DNA from: UBA6168 sp041392505
GTDB taxonomy: Bacteria; Bacteroidota; Bacteroidia; Chitinophagales; Saprospiraceae
Direction of reading: 5' to 3'
NCBI GenBank assembly: GCA_041392505.1
Contig: JAWKLX010000010.1
Location: 157,277 to 221,276, forward strand
DNA: 64,000 bases
Shown: one piece after another, positions 1 through 8,124 of the stretch
Position numbering within the stretch: position 1 is the stretch's first letter
Layout of the letters: each line of letters starts with the position of its first letter
Made by a program: the position numbers and the translations under genes
The notes under the pieces: generated by a model
Told to the model about the DNA's origin: nothing
Database searches by the model: none
Seen by the model: the letters and a program-made list of their open reading frames with translations, nothing else

Positions 1-414
1 CAGCCCCAGCCATTACAAGCGGTGACCACTTCGCCGTTGTCAAACTCGCCGTCCCCCAAAACGACGACGTTTGTGTAGCCCCTGGTCAAGCTGTGCAGGA
101 TGGTAAAACCTCCAAGTGCATTTTTGCGGGCAGATGGCCCTTTTGCATTTTTTGACCAGCCAACAGATTGGGACGGCACGTTTGCCGATGACCAGGCTTA
201 TCATCAGCACAGTGCAGCCCTTCCCGGCCTCTGAACCGTCAATGGCAAAGACCATTTCCTTGTCTTGGGCAATATAGCTTGCCAGGGCCGGCCCTATAAA
301 CGGTAGGAACGACAGGCTGTAATCCGTGTATTTGTTTGTTAACCAACGCTTTACATGTTTGGCCCGGCTTTCCGAGTCAATATCCTGTGGCAGTTCCGAC
401 CCTAAAGAGTGCAA
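1..414 (-). pseudogene. IS4-type DDE transposase, frameshifted and cut by the window edge
   Basis: The minus strand encodes the middle of a transposase: the first catalytic Asp lies in VFAIDGSEAGKGC, followed by the typical run IGKRAVPICWLVKK. Just after WLVKK the frame is lost. In the next frame the reading resumes as AKGPSARKNALGG and continues to NVVVLGDGEFDN, which carries the second catalytic Asp, so a single-base indel near position 250 breaks the gene. The reading frame is open upstream of position 414 to about 465 without a convincing start. It continues beyond the left edge of the window. The family assignment rests on the two DDE blocks and is my recognition; the exact IS group is uncertain. 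Confidence 0.75.
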
Positions 415-652
415 ATAGCTTTTACCCGTTTTTATTGCACCAGACCATCGCAGTAAGGGTGTTCAATCTTCGCAAATGGTTGCCTTGGGGGTTGCCGCAA
501 GCGGATTTCATCGCTTTTTTTATACTTTTGTACAGAAACATTTTGTGGGTTGTTTCTGTGAAAGGAAGCAGCCCTTTTTGTTTTTTCAAATTTTCAAACA
601 ACTTTTTTCCTTCCCCTTTAAAAAGTGTACGGTAGAGAAATTTTTTAAAGGT

Positions 653-739
653 AAAACGTGTCGGACACTTCGTAAAATAAACTCTTTAGAGGAATTAAGC
701 AACGTAGTCTATTGCAGAAGAAAGTGTCCGACACGTTTT
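653..739. repeat. 18-bp perfect inverted repeat, IS-end or hairpin element
   Basis: AAAACGTGTCGGACACTT at 653-670 is repeated in perfect inversion at 722-739, with a 51-bp spacer. Each arm contains the near-palindrome GTGTC-G-GACAC. It lies between the transposase remnant and the oxidoreductase gene and may be the end of a mobile element or a small non-autonomous element. The rest of 470-808 holds no gene I can support. Confidence 0.6.
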
Positions 740-808
740 TGAGCCAAATCTTCCTCAATGAAAAAAGTTTAAATCACTTCATTTTTAAAAAAGAAAAATC
801 TCAAAAAA

Positions 809-1906
809 TTAACCAACCGCTTCTTCCGTCATGACCGGATAATCAGTGTACCCTTCTGGTCCTGGCGTATAGAACAGGTCATATTTTGGCTGCGCCAATT
901 CAACGCCCGCTTCGATCCGCTCAATCAGGTCGGGGTTTGAAATCCATGGGCGCCCCATCGCCACAAGGTCGCCCTTTCCTGCTTGCAGGTCGGCTTCCGC
1001 CCGTTCGGCATCATAACCACCACTGAGGATAAAGGTCTGCGCAAAATTTTTCCGCATCGTGGTTTTGATGCTTTCAGGTACTTCAGGTGCTCCCTGGCTG
1101 CTGTGGTCTACGATATGCAGATAGACCAAGCCGAGGTCGCTCAATTTTTTAGAAAGGATATCGTAGGTTTCATCCAACTCATCATGGATGGAAATACCAT
1201 TGAAGACGCCATAAGGTGAGACCCGAATGCCTGTCCGTTCGCCACCAATAGCGGCCACCACAGCTTCGGCTACTTCCATTACAAACCGCAAGCGGTTTTC
1301 GACATTACCCCCATATTCATCTGTGCGCTGATTGGTGGCAGGGGAAAGGAATTGTTCTATCAGATAGCCATTGGCATGGTGCAGTTCTACGCCATCGAAT
1401 CCTGCGGCAATGGCGTTTTTGGCAGCTTGGGCATATTCCTGCACCGTTTGCTTGATTTCCTCCTTGGTCATTTCATTAGGTACTGGATAATCCTGCGGCC
1501 CTTGCTGGTCGGTGTACATTTTTTCACCTTCCAAAGCAATGGGCGAAGGAGCTAAATGTTTTGCCCCGGCAGGCAAGTTGAGCGGGTGAGAAACCCTGCC
1601 TGTGTGCATGAGCTGCATAAAAATTTTGCCTCCTTCTTGGTGAACGGCTTCGGCCACTTTTTTCCATCCGGCCGTCTGCTCCTCACTGAAAGCCCCTGGG
1701 ATACGTGGGTAGCCCAAGCCATTGGGGGAAGGGGACGTTCCCTCGGTAACGATCAGACCCGCACCCGCCCGCTGGGCATAATAGGTGGCGATGAGGTCGT
1801 TTGGTACATTGCCGATGGCCCTGCTACGGGTCATTGGGGCCATGACGATGCGGTTTTTCAGGTGGGTGCCTTGGAGGTCGTAAGGCTCAAAAATTTTCTT
1901 AGACAT
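809..1906 (-). CDS. Old Yellow Enzyme family NADH:flavin oxidoreductase / alkene reductase
   Basis: This is a 365-residue FMN-dependent ene-reductase of the Old Yellow Enzyme family (NemA/PETN reductase type). It would reduce activated C=C bonds or nitro compounds with NAD(P)H in the cytoplasm. A TIM-barrel start (KIFEPYDLQGTHLKNRIVMA) is followed by the substrate-binding motif ELHHANGYLIEQFL, with the His176/Asn179 pair and Tyr181, and by NQRTDEYGG. The phosphate-binding region AMGRPWISNPDL is near the end. The frame is open to 2005, but the ATG at 1906 gives the family's usual N-terminus and length. It stands alone, so its physiological substrate cannot be inferred. Confidence 0.93.
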   Translation of the reverse strand: MSKKIFEPYDLQGTHLKNRIVMAPMTRSRAIGNVPNDLIATYYAQRAGAGLIVTEGTSPSPNGLGYPRIPGAFSEEQTAGWKKVAEAVHQEGGKIFMQLMHTGRVSHPLNLPAGAKHLAPSPIALEGEKMYTDQQGPQDYPVPNEMTKEEIKQTVQEYAQAAKNAIAAGFDGVELHHANGYLIEQFLSPATNQRTDEYGGNVENRLRFVMEVAEAVVAAIGGERTGIRVSPYGVFNGISIHDELDETYDILSKKLSDLGLVYLHIVDHSSQGAPEVPESIKTTMRKNFAQTFILSGGYDAERAEADLQAGKGDLVAMGRPWISNPDLIERIEAGVELAQPKYDLFYTPGPEGYTDYPVMTEEAVG

Positions 1907-2324
1907 AGTGGATACATTTTTTTGGTTAAAAACAAATTGGCTGGCGCCAGTGCCCGAAAACAACGTGCGACCCTCCATAAAGTTGAATGCCTCCATTACT
2001 TTCACAGGAAAGGGATAAAAAATTAATCCCCTTGTAACCTTTCCCCGACTTATGTCACTTTATGTAGGAACGCTGAATAAATGACACAAGCATAATTTAT
2101 AATGCGGGGCAGGATCACCCTAACTCCTTACATCGTTCCAACGTGCCCCTGAGGGGATTTTTAAGGGGGAAAACGGATTGAAAATCCGTTTTCCCCCTTA
2201 AAAATCCCTTATAGGAGCACTTGGACAGGTTCGTTTGAAAGACATCGTATCCTGCTCCGCATTGATAAATATGCATTATCTAGTTTTGTCCAACACATTG
2301 ATGGGAACGCCTTAATTTTACGAC
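1907..2324. other. intergenic region with a 26-bp perfect hairpin and a possible promoter
   Basis: A perfect inverted repeat with 26-bp arms (2154-2179 and 2183-2208) and a 3-base loop lies between the divergent oxidoreductase and sigma-factor genes. Because it sits upstream of both genes it is not an obvious terminator; it may be a mobile hairpin. At 2281-2288 TAGTTTTG matches the Bacteroidota -7 box TAnnTTTG and could serve the sigma gene that starts at 2325. No gene is seen here. Confidence 0.5.
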
Positions 2325-2873
2325 ATGGATAACAACCCACATTCGGAATTTTTAAAATGGTACGAACCTCTCCATGAGCGGTTTGTCCGGTATTGCAGCA
2401 GCCGGGCTTTTGCCCTAATGGAGACGGAAGACCTCGTGCAAGAGTCCATTCTCCAAACATTGCAGGCATTTTACCGCTTGGAAGACAAGCAAAAATTGTT
2501 GGGCTTCATGATCGGAGTGGCCAACAATCTGGTTCGGCAGGCCAAACGTCGCCTCAAATTCAAAGGTGAGTGGGACGAAAAGGTTTTGGAAAAATTGGAG
2601 GGACGCACCCACGATCCGGAAATTGCCCTTGATGTTCATTATTTATTAAAAGCCATCCAGCAGTTGCCGGAGAAGCAGCGGGAGGCTTTAGTATTGTTTG
2701 AAATAAGCGGCTTTAACATCAAGGAAATCAGCGAAATACAAACATCCAGCGAAGGAGCGACCAAGACCCGTTTGAGCCGGGCCCGACACCAGTTGAAAGA
2801 GCTGTTGGCCGAAGACGGCAGTCCAATGCCTCTGGCAAAGCGGTTGGCGGTGTATGCTTCAATATTGTTTTAG
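2325..2873 (+). CDS. ECF-type RNA polymerase sigma factor
   Basis: A 182-residue sigma-70 family protein of the extracytoplasmic function group. Region 2 covers about residues 10-75 (LMETEDLVQESILQTLQAF, then GFMIGVANNLVRQAKRR). Region 4 covers about 105-160 (QLPEKQREALVLFEISGF, then IKEISEIQTSSEGATKTRLS), a helix-turn-helix for the -35 element. There is no region 1 or 3, as usual for ECF factors. It is followed 17 bp later by a 54-codon ORF on the same strand and shows no adjacent anti-sigma factor of recognisable type. The ATG at 2325 gives a normal N-terminus. Its regulon cannot be told from the window. Confidence 0.9.
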   Translation: MDNNPHSEFLKWYEPLHERFVRYCSSRAFALMETEDLVQESILQTLQAFYRLEDKQKLLGFMIGVANNLVRQAKRRLKFKGEWDEKVLEKLEGRTHDPEIALDVHYLLKAIQQLPEKQREALVLFEISGFNIKEISEIQTSSEGATKTRLSRARHQLKELLAEDGSPMPLAKRLAVYASILF

Positions 2874-2890
2874 ATTCAACGCTACTTCAA

Positions 2891-3055
2891 ATGAAAAAAC
2901 CATTTCCCATAAAAAAAGCGTTCGCTGCCCTGCGGCAAATACCGATCGAAATCAGTATCGAGCAGGTACGGTATTGGGTCGGGCAGCAGCCCGTTCCGGC
3001 GCCCAAGCGGAATTGGGTCGGCCTTTTTAAAGACTTTCTTTTTTCCCAAAATTAA
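2891..3055 (+). CDS. 54-residue protein downstream of ECF sigma factor
   Basis: An ATG 17 bp after the sigma stop opens a 54-codon frame beginning MKKPFPIKKAFAALRQIPIE and ending FLFSQN. It is basic, contains a potential amphipathic helix (IEISIEQVRYWVG) and ends in an aromatic stretch (VGLFKDFLF). The layout is what one expects of the cytoplasmic N-terminus of a membrane-bound anti-sigma partner whose remainder is missing. That is inference from position: I recognise no domain. It could be a genuine small partner of the sigma factor or the stump of a truncated gene. Confidence 0.5.
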   Translation: MKKPFPIKKAFAALRQIPIEISIEQVRYWVGQQPVPAPKRNWVGLFKDFLFSQN

Positions 3056-3180
3056 ATAATCAGACATAGCAATTTTTAGTGGTGTGCGCTTGCCCATGCT
3101 TTGGCTTTGCTATGCCATTTTTTAAACAGGATTGCACGCAGATGGAGCTGATCGAACAGGTTTTCGCTGATTTCTAATTA

Positions 3181-3320
3181 CAGGACAAAAATGAAAAACC
3201 TTAATTTGTCTAAGGGGTTCACCCTGCCCCCTCAAGGGGGACTTCGCAGCGACGATGTCCCCCTTGAGGGGCAGGCGGTGAACCCGCAGAAACAACTAAT
3301 AGAAAATAAGGTTTGTCCTG
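3181..3320. repeat. nested inverted-repeat element upstream of clpP
   Basis: An outer pair, CAGGACAAA (3181-3189) and TTTGTCCTG (3312-3320), encloses an inner GC-rich pair (about 3215-3241 and 3257-3285) built from GGGTTCACC, GCCCC and CAAGGGGGA with their complements. RNA or single-stranded DNA from it would fold into one long stem. It lies in the 343-bp gap before clpP, which otherwise shows no gene. It may be a MITE-like unit or a leader structure. Confidence 0.5.
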
Positions 3321-3398
3321 TACCCAGCGCTGTTTTACTAAAATGAAAAATCTGGGTAAATCAGTTCTATCTGTGTGCCATCCTCCCAACACCTAATC

Positions 3399-4076
3399 AT
3401 GCAACTAAAAAAAGATTTCCTCCAATTTGCCTCCGACCACTTGAACACCACACAAATGCACGTGGAAAAATACATGGAAAAATCAGTGGACGGGCTTTAC
3501 AATTTCACCCCGGCAGTCATTGAGGAGCGGCAATTGAACATCGCTCAAATGGACGTTTTTTCCCGCTTGATGATGGACCGCATCATCTTCCTCGGTAAAC
3601 CCGTGGACGACTATGTGGCCAATGTGATCCAGGCGCAGCTATTGTTTTTGGATTCCACCGACAATAAACGGGACATCCAATTATACATCAACAGCCCCGG
3701 CGGCTCTGTGACGGCAGGGCTTGGCATTTACGATACCATGCAATATATCAATGCGGAAGTTGGCACTATCTGCACAAGTATGGCCGCCTCGATGTCTGCG
3801 GTACTTTTATGTGCCGGACAAAAAGGGAAGCGCACCGCCCTACCCCACAGCCGGGTCATGATCCACCAACCATCGGGCGGTATGCAGGGGCAATTTTCCG
3901 ACATGGAAATCACCTATAACCTTTTTAAGGAAATGCAAAAGGAGCTGTATACGATCATGAGCAACCACACAGGCCAACCCTATGAAAAAATTATGGAAGA
4001 CTGCGACCGGGATAATTGGATGACGGCAAAGGAGGCCAAAGAATATGGCTTAGTGGACGAAGTGTTGGAGCGGTAA
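3399..4076 (+). CDS. clpP: ATP-dependent Clp protease proteolytic subunit
   Basis: A 225-residue ClpP serine peptidase, which forms the barrel that degrades proteins delivered by ClpX or ClpA/C ATPases. The triad is in place: Ser131 in TSMAASMSAVLL, His156 in RVMIHQPSGG and Asp205 in CDRDNWMTAKEA. The spacings (25 and 49) equal those of E. coli ClpP. The oxyanion/substrate strand INSPGGSVTAG is present. The ATG at 3399 is preferred over an in-frame GTG at 3375 because it gives the usual short N-terminus. No clpX or tig neighbour is present, so on this replicon it is probably an extra, stand-alone copy. It ends in a strong bidirectional terminator. Confidence 0.95.
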   Translation: MQLKKDFLQFASDHLNTTQMHVEKYMEKSVDGLYNFTPAVIEERQLNIAQMDVFSRLMMDRIIFLGKPVDDYVANVIQAQLLFLDSTDNKRDIQLYINSPGGSVTAGLGIYDTMQYINAEVGTICTSMAASMSAVLLCAGQKGKRTALPHSRVMIHQPSGGMQGQFSDMEITYNLFKEMQKELYTIMSNHTGQPYEKIMEDCDRDNWMTAKEAKEYGLVDEVLER

Positions 4077-4120
4077 AATTCCAAAAGGGGGGCAATTTAA
4101 TTGCCCCCCTTTTGGAATTT
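4076..4120. terminator. bidirectional terminator between clpP and the plug lipoprotein gene
   Basis: A perfect 22-bp inverted repeat (4076-4097 and 4099-4120, one-base centre) with a GGGGGGC/GCCCCCC core is flanked by A- and T-rich ends. It overlaps the last bases of both convergent genes, so it can stop transcription from either side. Confidence 0.88.
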
Positions 4121-4523
4121 AGTTATCGGGTTCATACGTACCTGTGTGAAAGACAATCACCCCATTTGCCCCCATTCTGCCATACATAAAAGTCTCGGAT
4201 GGGTCTTTTAATACCTCGATAGCGGCAACAGAATTAACATCAACCATACTCAATACATCGGCAAAATTATAGCCTATTTGCACACCATCGACCACAAACA
4301 ATGGACGCCTCCCACGGAGATAGACTTTGGTGTTCATGCCAGCCTCTTCCACCCTCACGCCCGGTACATTCAAGAGCATACTGGTTAGGGAAACCGGGTG
4401 ATCTACATAAATGATGGTCTGGTTTAATGGCGGCTCACTACTTGTTGTTGGATGAGTGGCGGTGCATGCCGTTAGGAGCAGAATAAAGGAGAATGAACTT
4501 GCAAAAATTATTAACTTTTTCAT
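4119..4523 (-). CDS. TonB-receptor plug-domain lipoprotein
   Basis: A 134-residue protein with a type II signal peptide: a hydrophobic stretch (IIFASSFSFILLL) ends in the lipobox LLTAC, with Cys20 as the lipidation site. The rest is a lone TonB-dependent receptor plug fold: PGVRVEEAGMNTKVYLRGR, then LFVVDGVQIG, then IEVLKDPSETFMYGRMGANG, which is the SusC/RagA-type plug signature. There is no beta-barrel, so it is not a transporter. Free-standing plug lipoproteins of this size are common in Bacteroidota, but their role is not established. It is convergent with clpP and shares its terminator. Confidence 0.8.
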   Translation of the reverse strand: MKKLIIFASSFSFILLLTACTATHPTTSSEPPLNQTIIYVDHPVSLTSMLLNVPGVRVEEAGMNTKVYLRGRRPLFVVDGVQIGYNFADVLSMVDVNSVAAIEVLKDPSETFMYGRMGANGVIVFHTGTYEPDN

Positions 4524-4634
4524 GGCTTTTGGATTTTAGATTTACGTAAACTTCTCCTTTGGTAAACACTTTTCACCCTAAGATTGTGCTAATTAAATTA
4601 TTGGTTAACAAAAGTTTAGCATTAATAATAAATA

Positions 4635-4678
4635 AAAATACCCACCTGCTTTAGTGGACTAAAACAGGCGGGTATTTT
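4635..4678 (-). terminator. terminator of the secreted TonB-C-like gene
   Basis: An inverted repeat with 21-base arms (4635-4655 and 4658-4678; two mismatches, core ACCCnCCTG) ends in AAAA/TTTT runs. It lies 41 bp past the stop of the minus-strand gene at 4719, where a terminator is expected. Confidence 0.8.
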
Positions 4679-4718
4679 ACTCAAGAAGAATTTAGCGAAA
4701 TGCCAATTTCGGCAAATC

Positions 4719-5186
4719 TTATCCTCCGTAATATTTGTTGCTAACGATTGGAATTTCCATTTGGATCACCGTCGGGTTTTCCAAACCTGAATCAACCAGC
4801 GGGTTTTTCTCATTGTATTCCTCTACCAAGGAGATCACTTTTTCGTTCAATTTTGGCTCAACGCCGTCCACTACGACGATGTAGCCAATCTGGCCTTGGT
4901 CGTCGAGGCTCATTTGCAGTTTCACCGTTTTGCCTTCCAGCGCAGCCGTCTGAACCGACCTACCCAAAACTCTCGGGGAAACGTATTTTTTAATTTTATT
5001 GATCACTTTCTTTTGATCCTTGGTCGCTTTGAAGTTGGTCAGGATTTCGACTTCGTTAGCTGGAATTTTGACAACTTTTGGTGCTGCGTCGTTTGGTGAA
5101 TATTGTCCGGCCAATTCTTGGGCATTCAGCAAATTGTTGGCAAAAAGGAAGATAGCGAAGAGAAGTAGGGAACTCAGATTTTTCAT
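4719..5186 (-). CDS. secreted protein with TonB C-terminal-like fold
   Basis: A 155-residue protein with a type I signal peptide (MKNLSSLLLFAIFLFANNLLNAQ) and a predicted cut after NAQ. The mature part includes a segment (YVSPRVLGRSVQTAALEGKT, then VKLQMSLDDQGQIGYIVVVD, then a helix near LNEKVISLVEEYN) that follows the beta-alpha-beta pattern of TonB C-terminal domains. There is no N-terminal membrane anchor, so it would be periplasmic rather than an energy transducer. Similar small secreted TonB-C-like proteins occur widely in Bacteroidota without assigned function. It is monocistronic, with its own terminator downstream. Confidence 0.7.
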   Translation of the reverse strand: MKNLSSLLLFAIFLFANNLLNAQELAGQYSPNDAAPKVVKIPANEVEILTNFKATKDQKKVINKIKKYVSPRVLGRSVQTAALEGKTVKLQMSLDDQGQIGYIVVVDGVEPKLNEKVISLVEEYNEKNPLVDSGLENPTVIQMEIPIVSNKYYGG

Positions 5187-5387
5187 GATAAATTAGTTTT
5201 GATCGTTATAGGTTGTAATAATGATGTTGGGTGATTAATGATAAATGGGCAACCATTTTTTACATTTTCCCTGCAAAAATTCGGGAAATCGACCAAGGGG
5301 AAAAGCGGTTCTTGGGTGAACCGTCAAATTGGCGAGGTGAGCTGTTAAATTATCGAATTGAAGTACGGATATGCGAAAACGCTTTCT

Positions 5388-5966
5388 TCAGGGAAAAGGG
5401 ATGGTTCCGTACATTTTACCATTTCCTGTCATTTTTATCAAATAATCCAAACGCTTTTGCGCTTCGGCCCGGCGGCTGTCCCCCCGGATCTCGGTTATCC
5501 AACCCACCTTAAGTCGTTTGTAAAAATGGGGGAACGCCTCGAAGTTGTCCCACACCTCAGCGTCTGCTTGCAGTTGTTCCAAAATCCAATCAGGTATTTC
5601 AAACAGGTCGTCCGGTGAACCGATCTGGTCGGCGATTGGGGCGATCCCGGCTGGCGTCATAAGCCCCAACTGCTGGAGTTTCCAAACCCGTTGGCGGTTG
5701 AGTTCTGAGAGGAACGTACCTTTTTTGCGACGAGGGGTAATGCGCTGCACATTGCTGTCTTCGTCCAGTTTTTTGATGATCCCATCGATCCAGCCAAAAC
5801 AGAGACATTCCTCTACCAACTCATCGTAATTAATGCAGGGCTGGCCCGTTGCCTTTTTAAAGCGGCGCAACCAGATTTCGGTTTTGGACTGGTGGTTTTC
5901 TGCCAGCCAGTTGCGCCATTCTTTTCTTTCTTTTGGATAAAATATTTCGGTGATTTCAACGGCCAT
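5388..5966 (-). CDS. YdeI/OmpD-associated (OmdA-like) family protein
   Basis: A 192-residue cytoplasmic protein. The N-terminal half (FYPKERKEWRNWLAENHQSK, then TEIWLRRFKKATGQPCINYD, then ELVEECLCFGWIDGIIKKLD) is the hallmark of the YdeI/OmdA family. The central SVNVQRITPRRKKG-like stretch (here SNVQRITPRRKKGTFLSELN) and the C-terminal helix with RVGW-type residues (LKVGWITEIRGDSRRAEAQ) are also family features. Members have been linked to bacteriocin protection and stress in enterobacteria, but the biochemical role is unknown. The gene stands alone; the ATG at 5964-5966 gives the normal family start. Confidence 0.88.
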   Translation of the reverse strand: MAVEITEIFYPKERKEWRNWLAENHQSKTEIWLRRFKKATGQPCINYDELVEECLCFGWIDGIIKKLDEDSNVQRITPRRKKGTFLSELNRQRVWKLQQLGLMTPAGIAPIADQIGSPDDLFEIPDWILEQLQADAEVWDNFEAFPHFYKRLKVGWITEIRGDSRRAEAQKRLDYLIKMTGNGKMYGTIPFP

Positions 5967-6297
5967 GTTTATCGTTTTTTGATTTGCAAAAATAGGAAGC
6001 GATTAGCAATGGGGTTTATTCTGTAGCAAATTGAATTAATAGAATGCGGAGCTGGGTGATGATCGCTTTTGGTAACGTTCAAGTGCTCCTCCAAAGGTTT
6101 CAAAGGGGCGGCAGATCGATGAATAGAGCTTGAGGATTATTCGGCCCGCACGAAATGACGTTGATTTTTTGTTCAAATTATTAATTTTCAAATTGCAGGC
6201 CGATCCGGCTGTTGGAAAAGGGAAACTCCAATAATCATCGTAAAATTACGCTAAACTATTTGCCTTTCTAAAAAATCCCTCCGACCTTGCGCCCCCA
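5967..6297. other. intergenic region, nothing recognised
   Basis: The 331 bp between the divergent OmdA-like gene and the Cys-rich secreted gene carry no open frame or strong hairpin that I can support. The stretch ATTAATTTTCAAATTGC near 6180 resembles the ends of the inverted-repeat element at 61847-62014. Confidence 0.4.
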
Positions 6298-6654
6298 ATG
6301 CGATACTTCTTCTACATATTGTCCTTCACCACCATGCTGTCATCCACCCAGCCGATCTGGGATATGGCTTGCCAAACATTGGTGGGTTCCTGTGGAACAG
6401 CAAGCCTTTGCGAAGGCTCAACTTGCAGCGTGCCACTGGATGAAGAAGATTGCCCAGACAATCCAAACCGCCAATGTTGCCCTTCCTTCCAGTGTTGCTT
6501 TTTGGCGTTTGCCGGATTTTCCACTCCTTATACCCTTGATTTCCGAGAAATAACCCTGCAAAAAAACCGACCTTCTGAACGGGCGGACGTGCTCCGTTCT
6601 TCTTTCACCAGCTCCTGTTTCCATCCACCGGATGCTGCTTTTTTCTTCGTCTGA
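6298..6654 (+). CDS. small Cys-rich secreted protein, possibly metal-related
   Basis: A 118-residue frame beginning MRYFFYILSFTTMLSSTQPI, which reads as a short signal sequence. The body has clustered cysteines: CQTLVGSCGTASLCEGSTC, then DCPDNPNRQCCPSFQCCF. It ends CFHPPDAAFFF. The order of hydrophobic leader, CC-rich block, short linker and a final aromatic-Pro-Pro motif matches a family of small Bacteroidota proteins often seen near heavy-metal efflux genes. I rely on memory of that pattern, and no efflux genes are present here. A nested 38-codon Cys-rich gene follows within 80 bp. The role is unknown; metal binding is inference. Confidence 0.5.
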   Translation: MRYFFYILSFTTMLSSTQPIWDMACQTLVGSCGTASLCEGSTCSVPLDEEDCPDNPNRQCCPSFQCCFLAFAGFSTPYTLDFREITLQKNRPSERADVLRSSFTSSCFHPPDAAFFFV

Positions 6655-6731
6655 TTTTTTATTTTCAATTCAAAACCACTCCTTTTGCGCTAGCAAAAAA
6701 TTTGGCAAAAAGGGGTTAAAAAATATTTATC

Positions 6732-6848
6732 ATGAAAAAAGCAATTTTGATCGGCCTCGGTATCTCCGCTATTTTAGGAATCGCTTATGCAGTCTCTGGT
6801 GGCTGTTGCAGCGGTATTTGCGAGCCAGGCTGCTGCCCTTGGTGCTAA
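6732..6848 (+). CDS. 38-residue Cys-rich exported peptide
   Basis: ATG at 6732 opens a 38-codon frame: a hydrophobic leader MKKAILIGLGISAILGIAYA, then VSGGCCSGICEPGCCPWC and a stop. Six of the last 15 residues are cysteine (CC-C-CC-C). It is followed by a terminator 42 bp later, which supports a real, separately ended transcript. It sits just after another Cys-rich secreted gene on the same strand. I know no family for it; a membrane-tethered or secreted metal-binding or redox peptide is inference. Confidence 0.6.
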   Translation: MKKAILIGLGISAILGIAYAVSGGCCSGICEPGCCPWC

Positions 6849-6889
6849 TCAACAGGCCGTTTGGCCCTTAGATGATATTTAAGCATGAA

Positions 6890-6926
6890 GAAGCCCTCCG
6901 CTGTTGCGGGGGGCTTCGTTGTTTTG
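6890..6926 (+). terminator. rho-independent terminator after the Cys-rich peptide
   Basis: AAGCCCTCCGC and GCGGGGGGCTT (6891-6901 and 6906-6916, one mismatch) form a hairpin followed by the T-rich run TCGTTGTTTTGTT. It lies 42 bp after the 38-codon gene. Confidence 0.8.
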
Positions 6927-7030
6927 TTATTTTAACGTGAGCTAACGATTTCCTAATTTCCAATTTCTGAATTTCTAATAAAATCAATGCCATTCCCTAC
7001 ATTTGACCTCCATTTAAAAACAAATCCAAT

Positions 7031-7792
7031 ATGACCACTAGGCGCAACTTCCTCCGCTTTTCCGCTTTGTCCACCTTCACAGCCACTGTTATACCTGAAC
7101 TTGTACTGGCTGCTAACAAACATTTGATAACCAGTCCATTGTCCAGTTCTTCTAAAAGTACGACCATCCTGTTTCAGGGGGATAGTATTACCGATGCGGG
7201 CCGCGACCGGGGCAGGTACTATGCCAATATGGGATCGGGCATGGGCGAGGGATATGTCCACAACATTGTCACCCAACTGCTGGGGAAATATCCAGAAATG
7301 GATTACCACTGCTACAACCGCGGCATCAGTGGCCACAAAGTCTTCCAACTGGCCGAACGCTGGGACGACGACTGCCTCCAACTCAAACCCGATGTGTTGA
7401 GTATCCTTATCGGGGTAAACGATTATTGGCACAAACTCAATGGCAATTATGATGGCACCGTGGAGATTTATGAAAATGATTACAGGGCACTGCTGGAGCG
7501 GACCAAGCAAGAACTACCCCAAGTAAAACTCATCATCGCCGAACCATTCGCCGTGGCTGGCGGCACGGCCATCAATGAAAAATGGGCACCATTCACGGCC
7601 TATCGGCAAGTGGCCAAAAAGATCGCTACGGAATTTGGGGCCGTGTTCCTACCCTACCACAGCATGTTCGAGGAGTCGTTGAAAATTGCCCCGGCTTCCT
7701 ATTGGTGCCCGGATGGGGTTCACCCTTCGCTCGCTGGTGCCTACCTGATGAAAGAGGCCTGGCTGGCAGGTTTTGAGAAATTGAAAAAATAA
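7031..7792 (+). CDS. Tat-exported SGNH/GDSL-family hydrolase
   Basis: A 253-residue lipase/esterase-fold enzyme. The N-terminus TTRRNFLRFSALSTFTATV is a twin-arginine (Tat) signal, implying export in folded form. The catalytic blocks are in order: I, FQGDSITDAG with Ser52; II, the NRGISGHKV Gly; III, IGVNDYW with the Asn; and V, DGVHPSLAG with the Asp-His pair. Substrates in this superfamily include acylated sugars and cell-wall esters; none can be singled out. It is monocistronic with a weak hairpin after the stop. Confidence 0.93.
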   Translation: MTTRRNFLRFSALSTFTATVIPELVLAANKHLITSPLSSSSKSTTILFQGDSITDAGRDRGRYYANMGSGMGEGYVHNIVTQLLGKYPEMDYHCYNRGISGHKVFQLAERWDDDCLQLKPDVLSILIGVNDYWHKLNGNYDGTVEIYENDYRALLERTKQELPQVKLIIAEPFAVAGGTAINEKWAPFTAYRQVAKKIATEFGAVFLPYHSMFEESLKIAPASYWCPDGVHPSLAGAYLMKEAWLAGFEKLKK

Positions 7793-7795
7793 AAA

Positions 7796-7832
7796 ATCCC
7801 GGATAATGGTCTTTTCCAAAATCCGGGATAAA
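7796..7832 (+). terminator. hairpin after the SGNH hydrolase gene
   Basis: ATCCCGGAT (7796-7804) and ATCCGGGAT (7821-7829) pair around a 16-base loop within 40 bp of the stop codon. The following run is AAAA rather than T-rich, so this is a weak terminator candidate for the plus strand. Confidence 0.5.
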
Positions 7833-7913
7833 AGCTCTGTTTGGTCAATATATTCAAAAACAAATCGTATAAAATCCAAATAAAAAGGATCAGAAAAAGA
7901 GGGCAAAAACGAA

Positions 7914-7945
7914 TTTCGTTATTTCGTTAAATCATTATTTCTATA
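7914..7945. repeat. 32-bp copy of the TTTCGTTATTTCGTTA repeat
   Basis: The 32 bases here (start TTTCGTTATTTCGTTAAAT) are identical to 20039-20070 in front of parA, although more than 12 kb away. It is an outlying member of the repeat family described around the partition genes. The remaining sequence between 7833 and 8124 shows no gene. Confidence 0.75.
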
Positions 7946-8124
7946 AATCCTGCCCCGCATTTTTCAACTCCCTCTATTCTAATCTCTTTTATATTTCATT
8001 CACGCAAGTGGGCCGAAAAGTATACTTCATTTATAGGCATCAGACTGCTCGGCCCAAAGGGATTCTAAGGGGCACCCCGAAGTAAATTCGGGGCAAGCTG
8101 TTGGGTAGTTGCCAAAAGTGCGAC

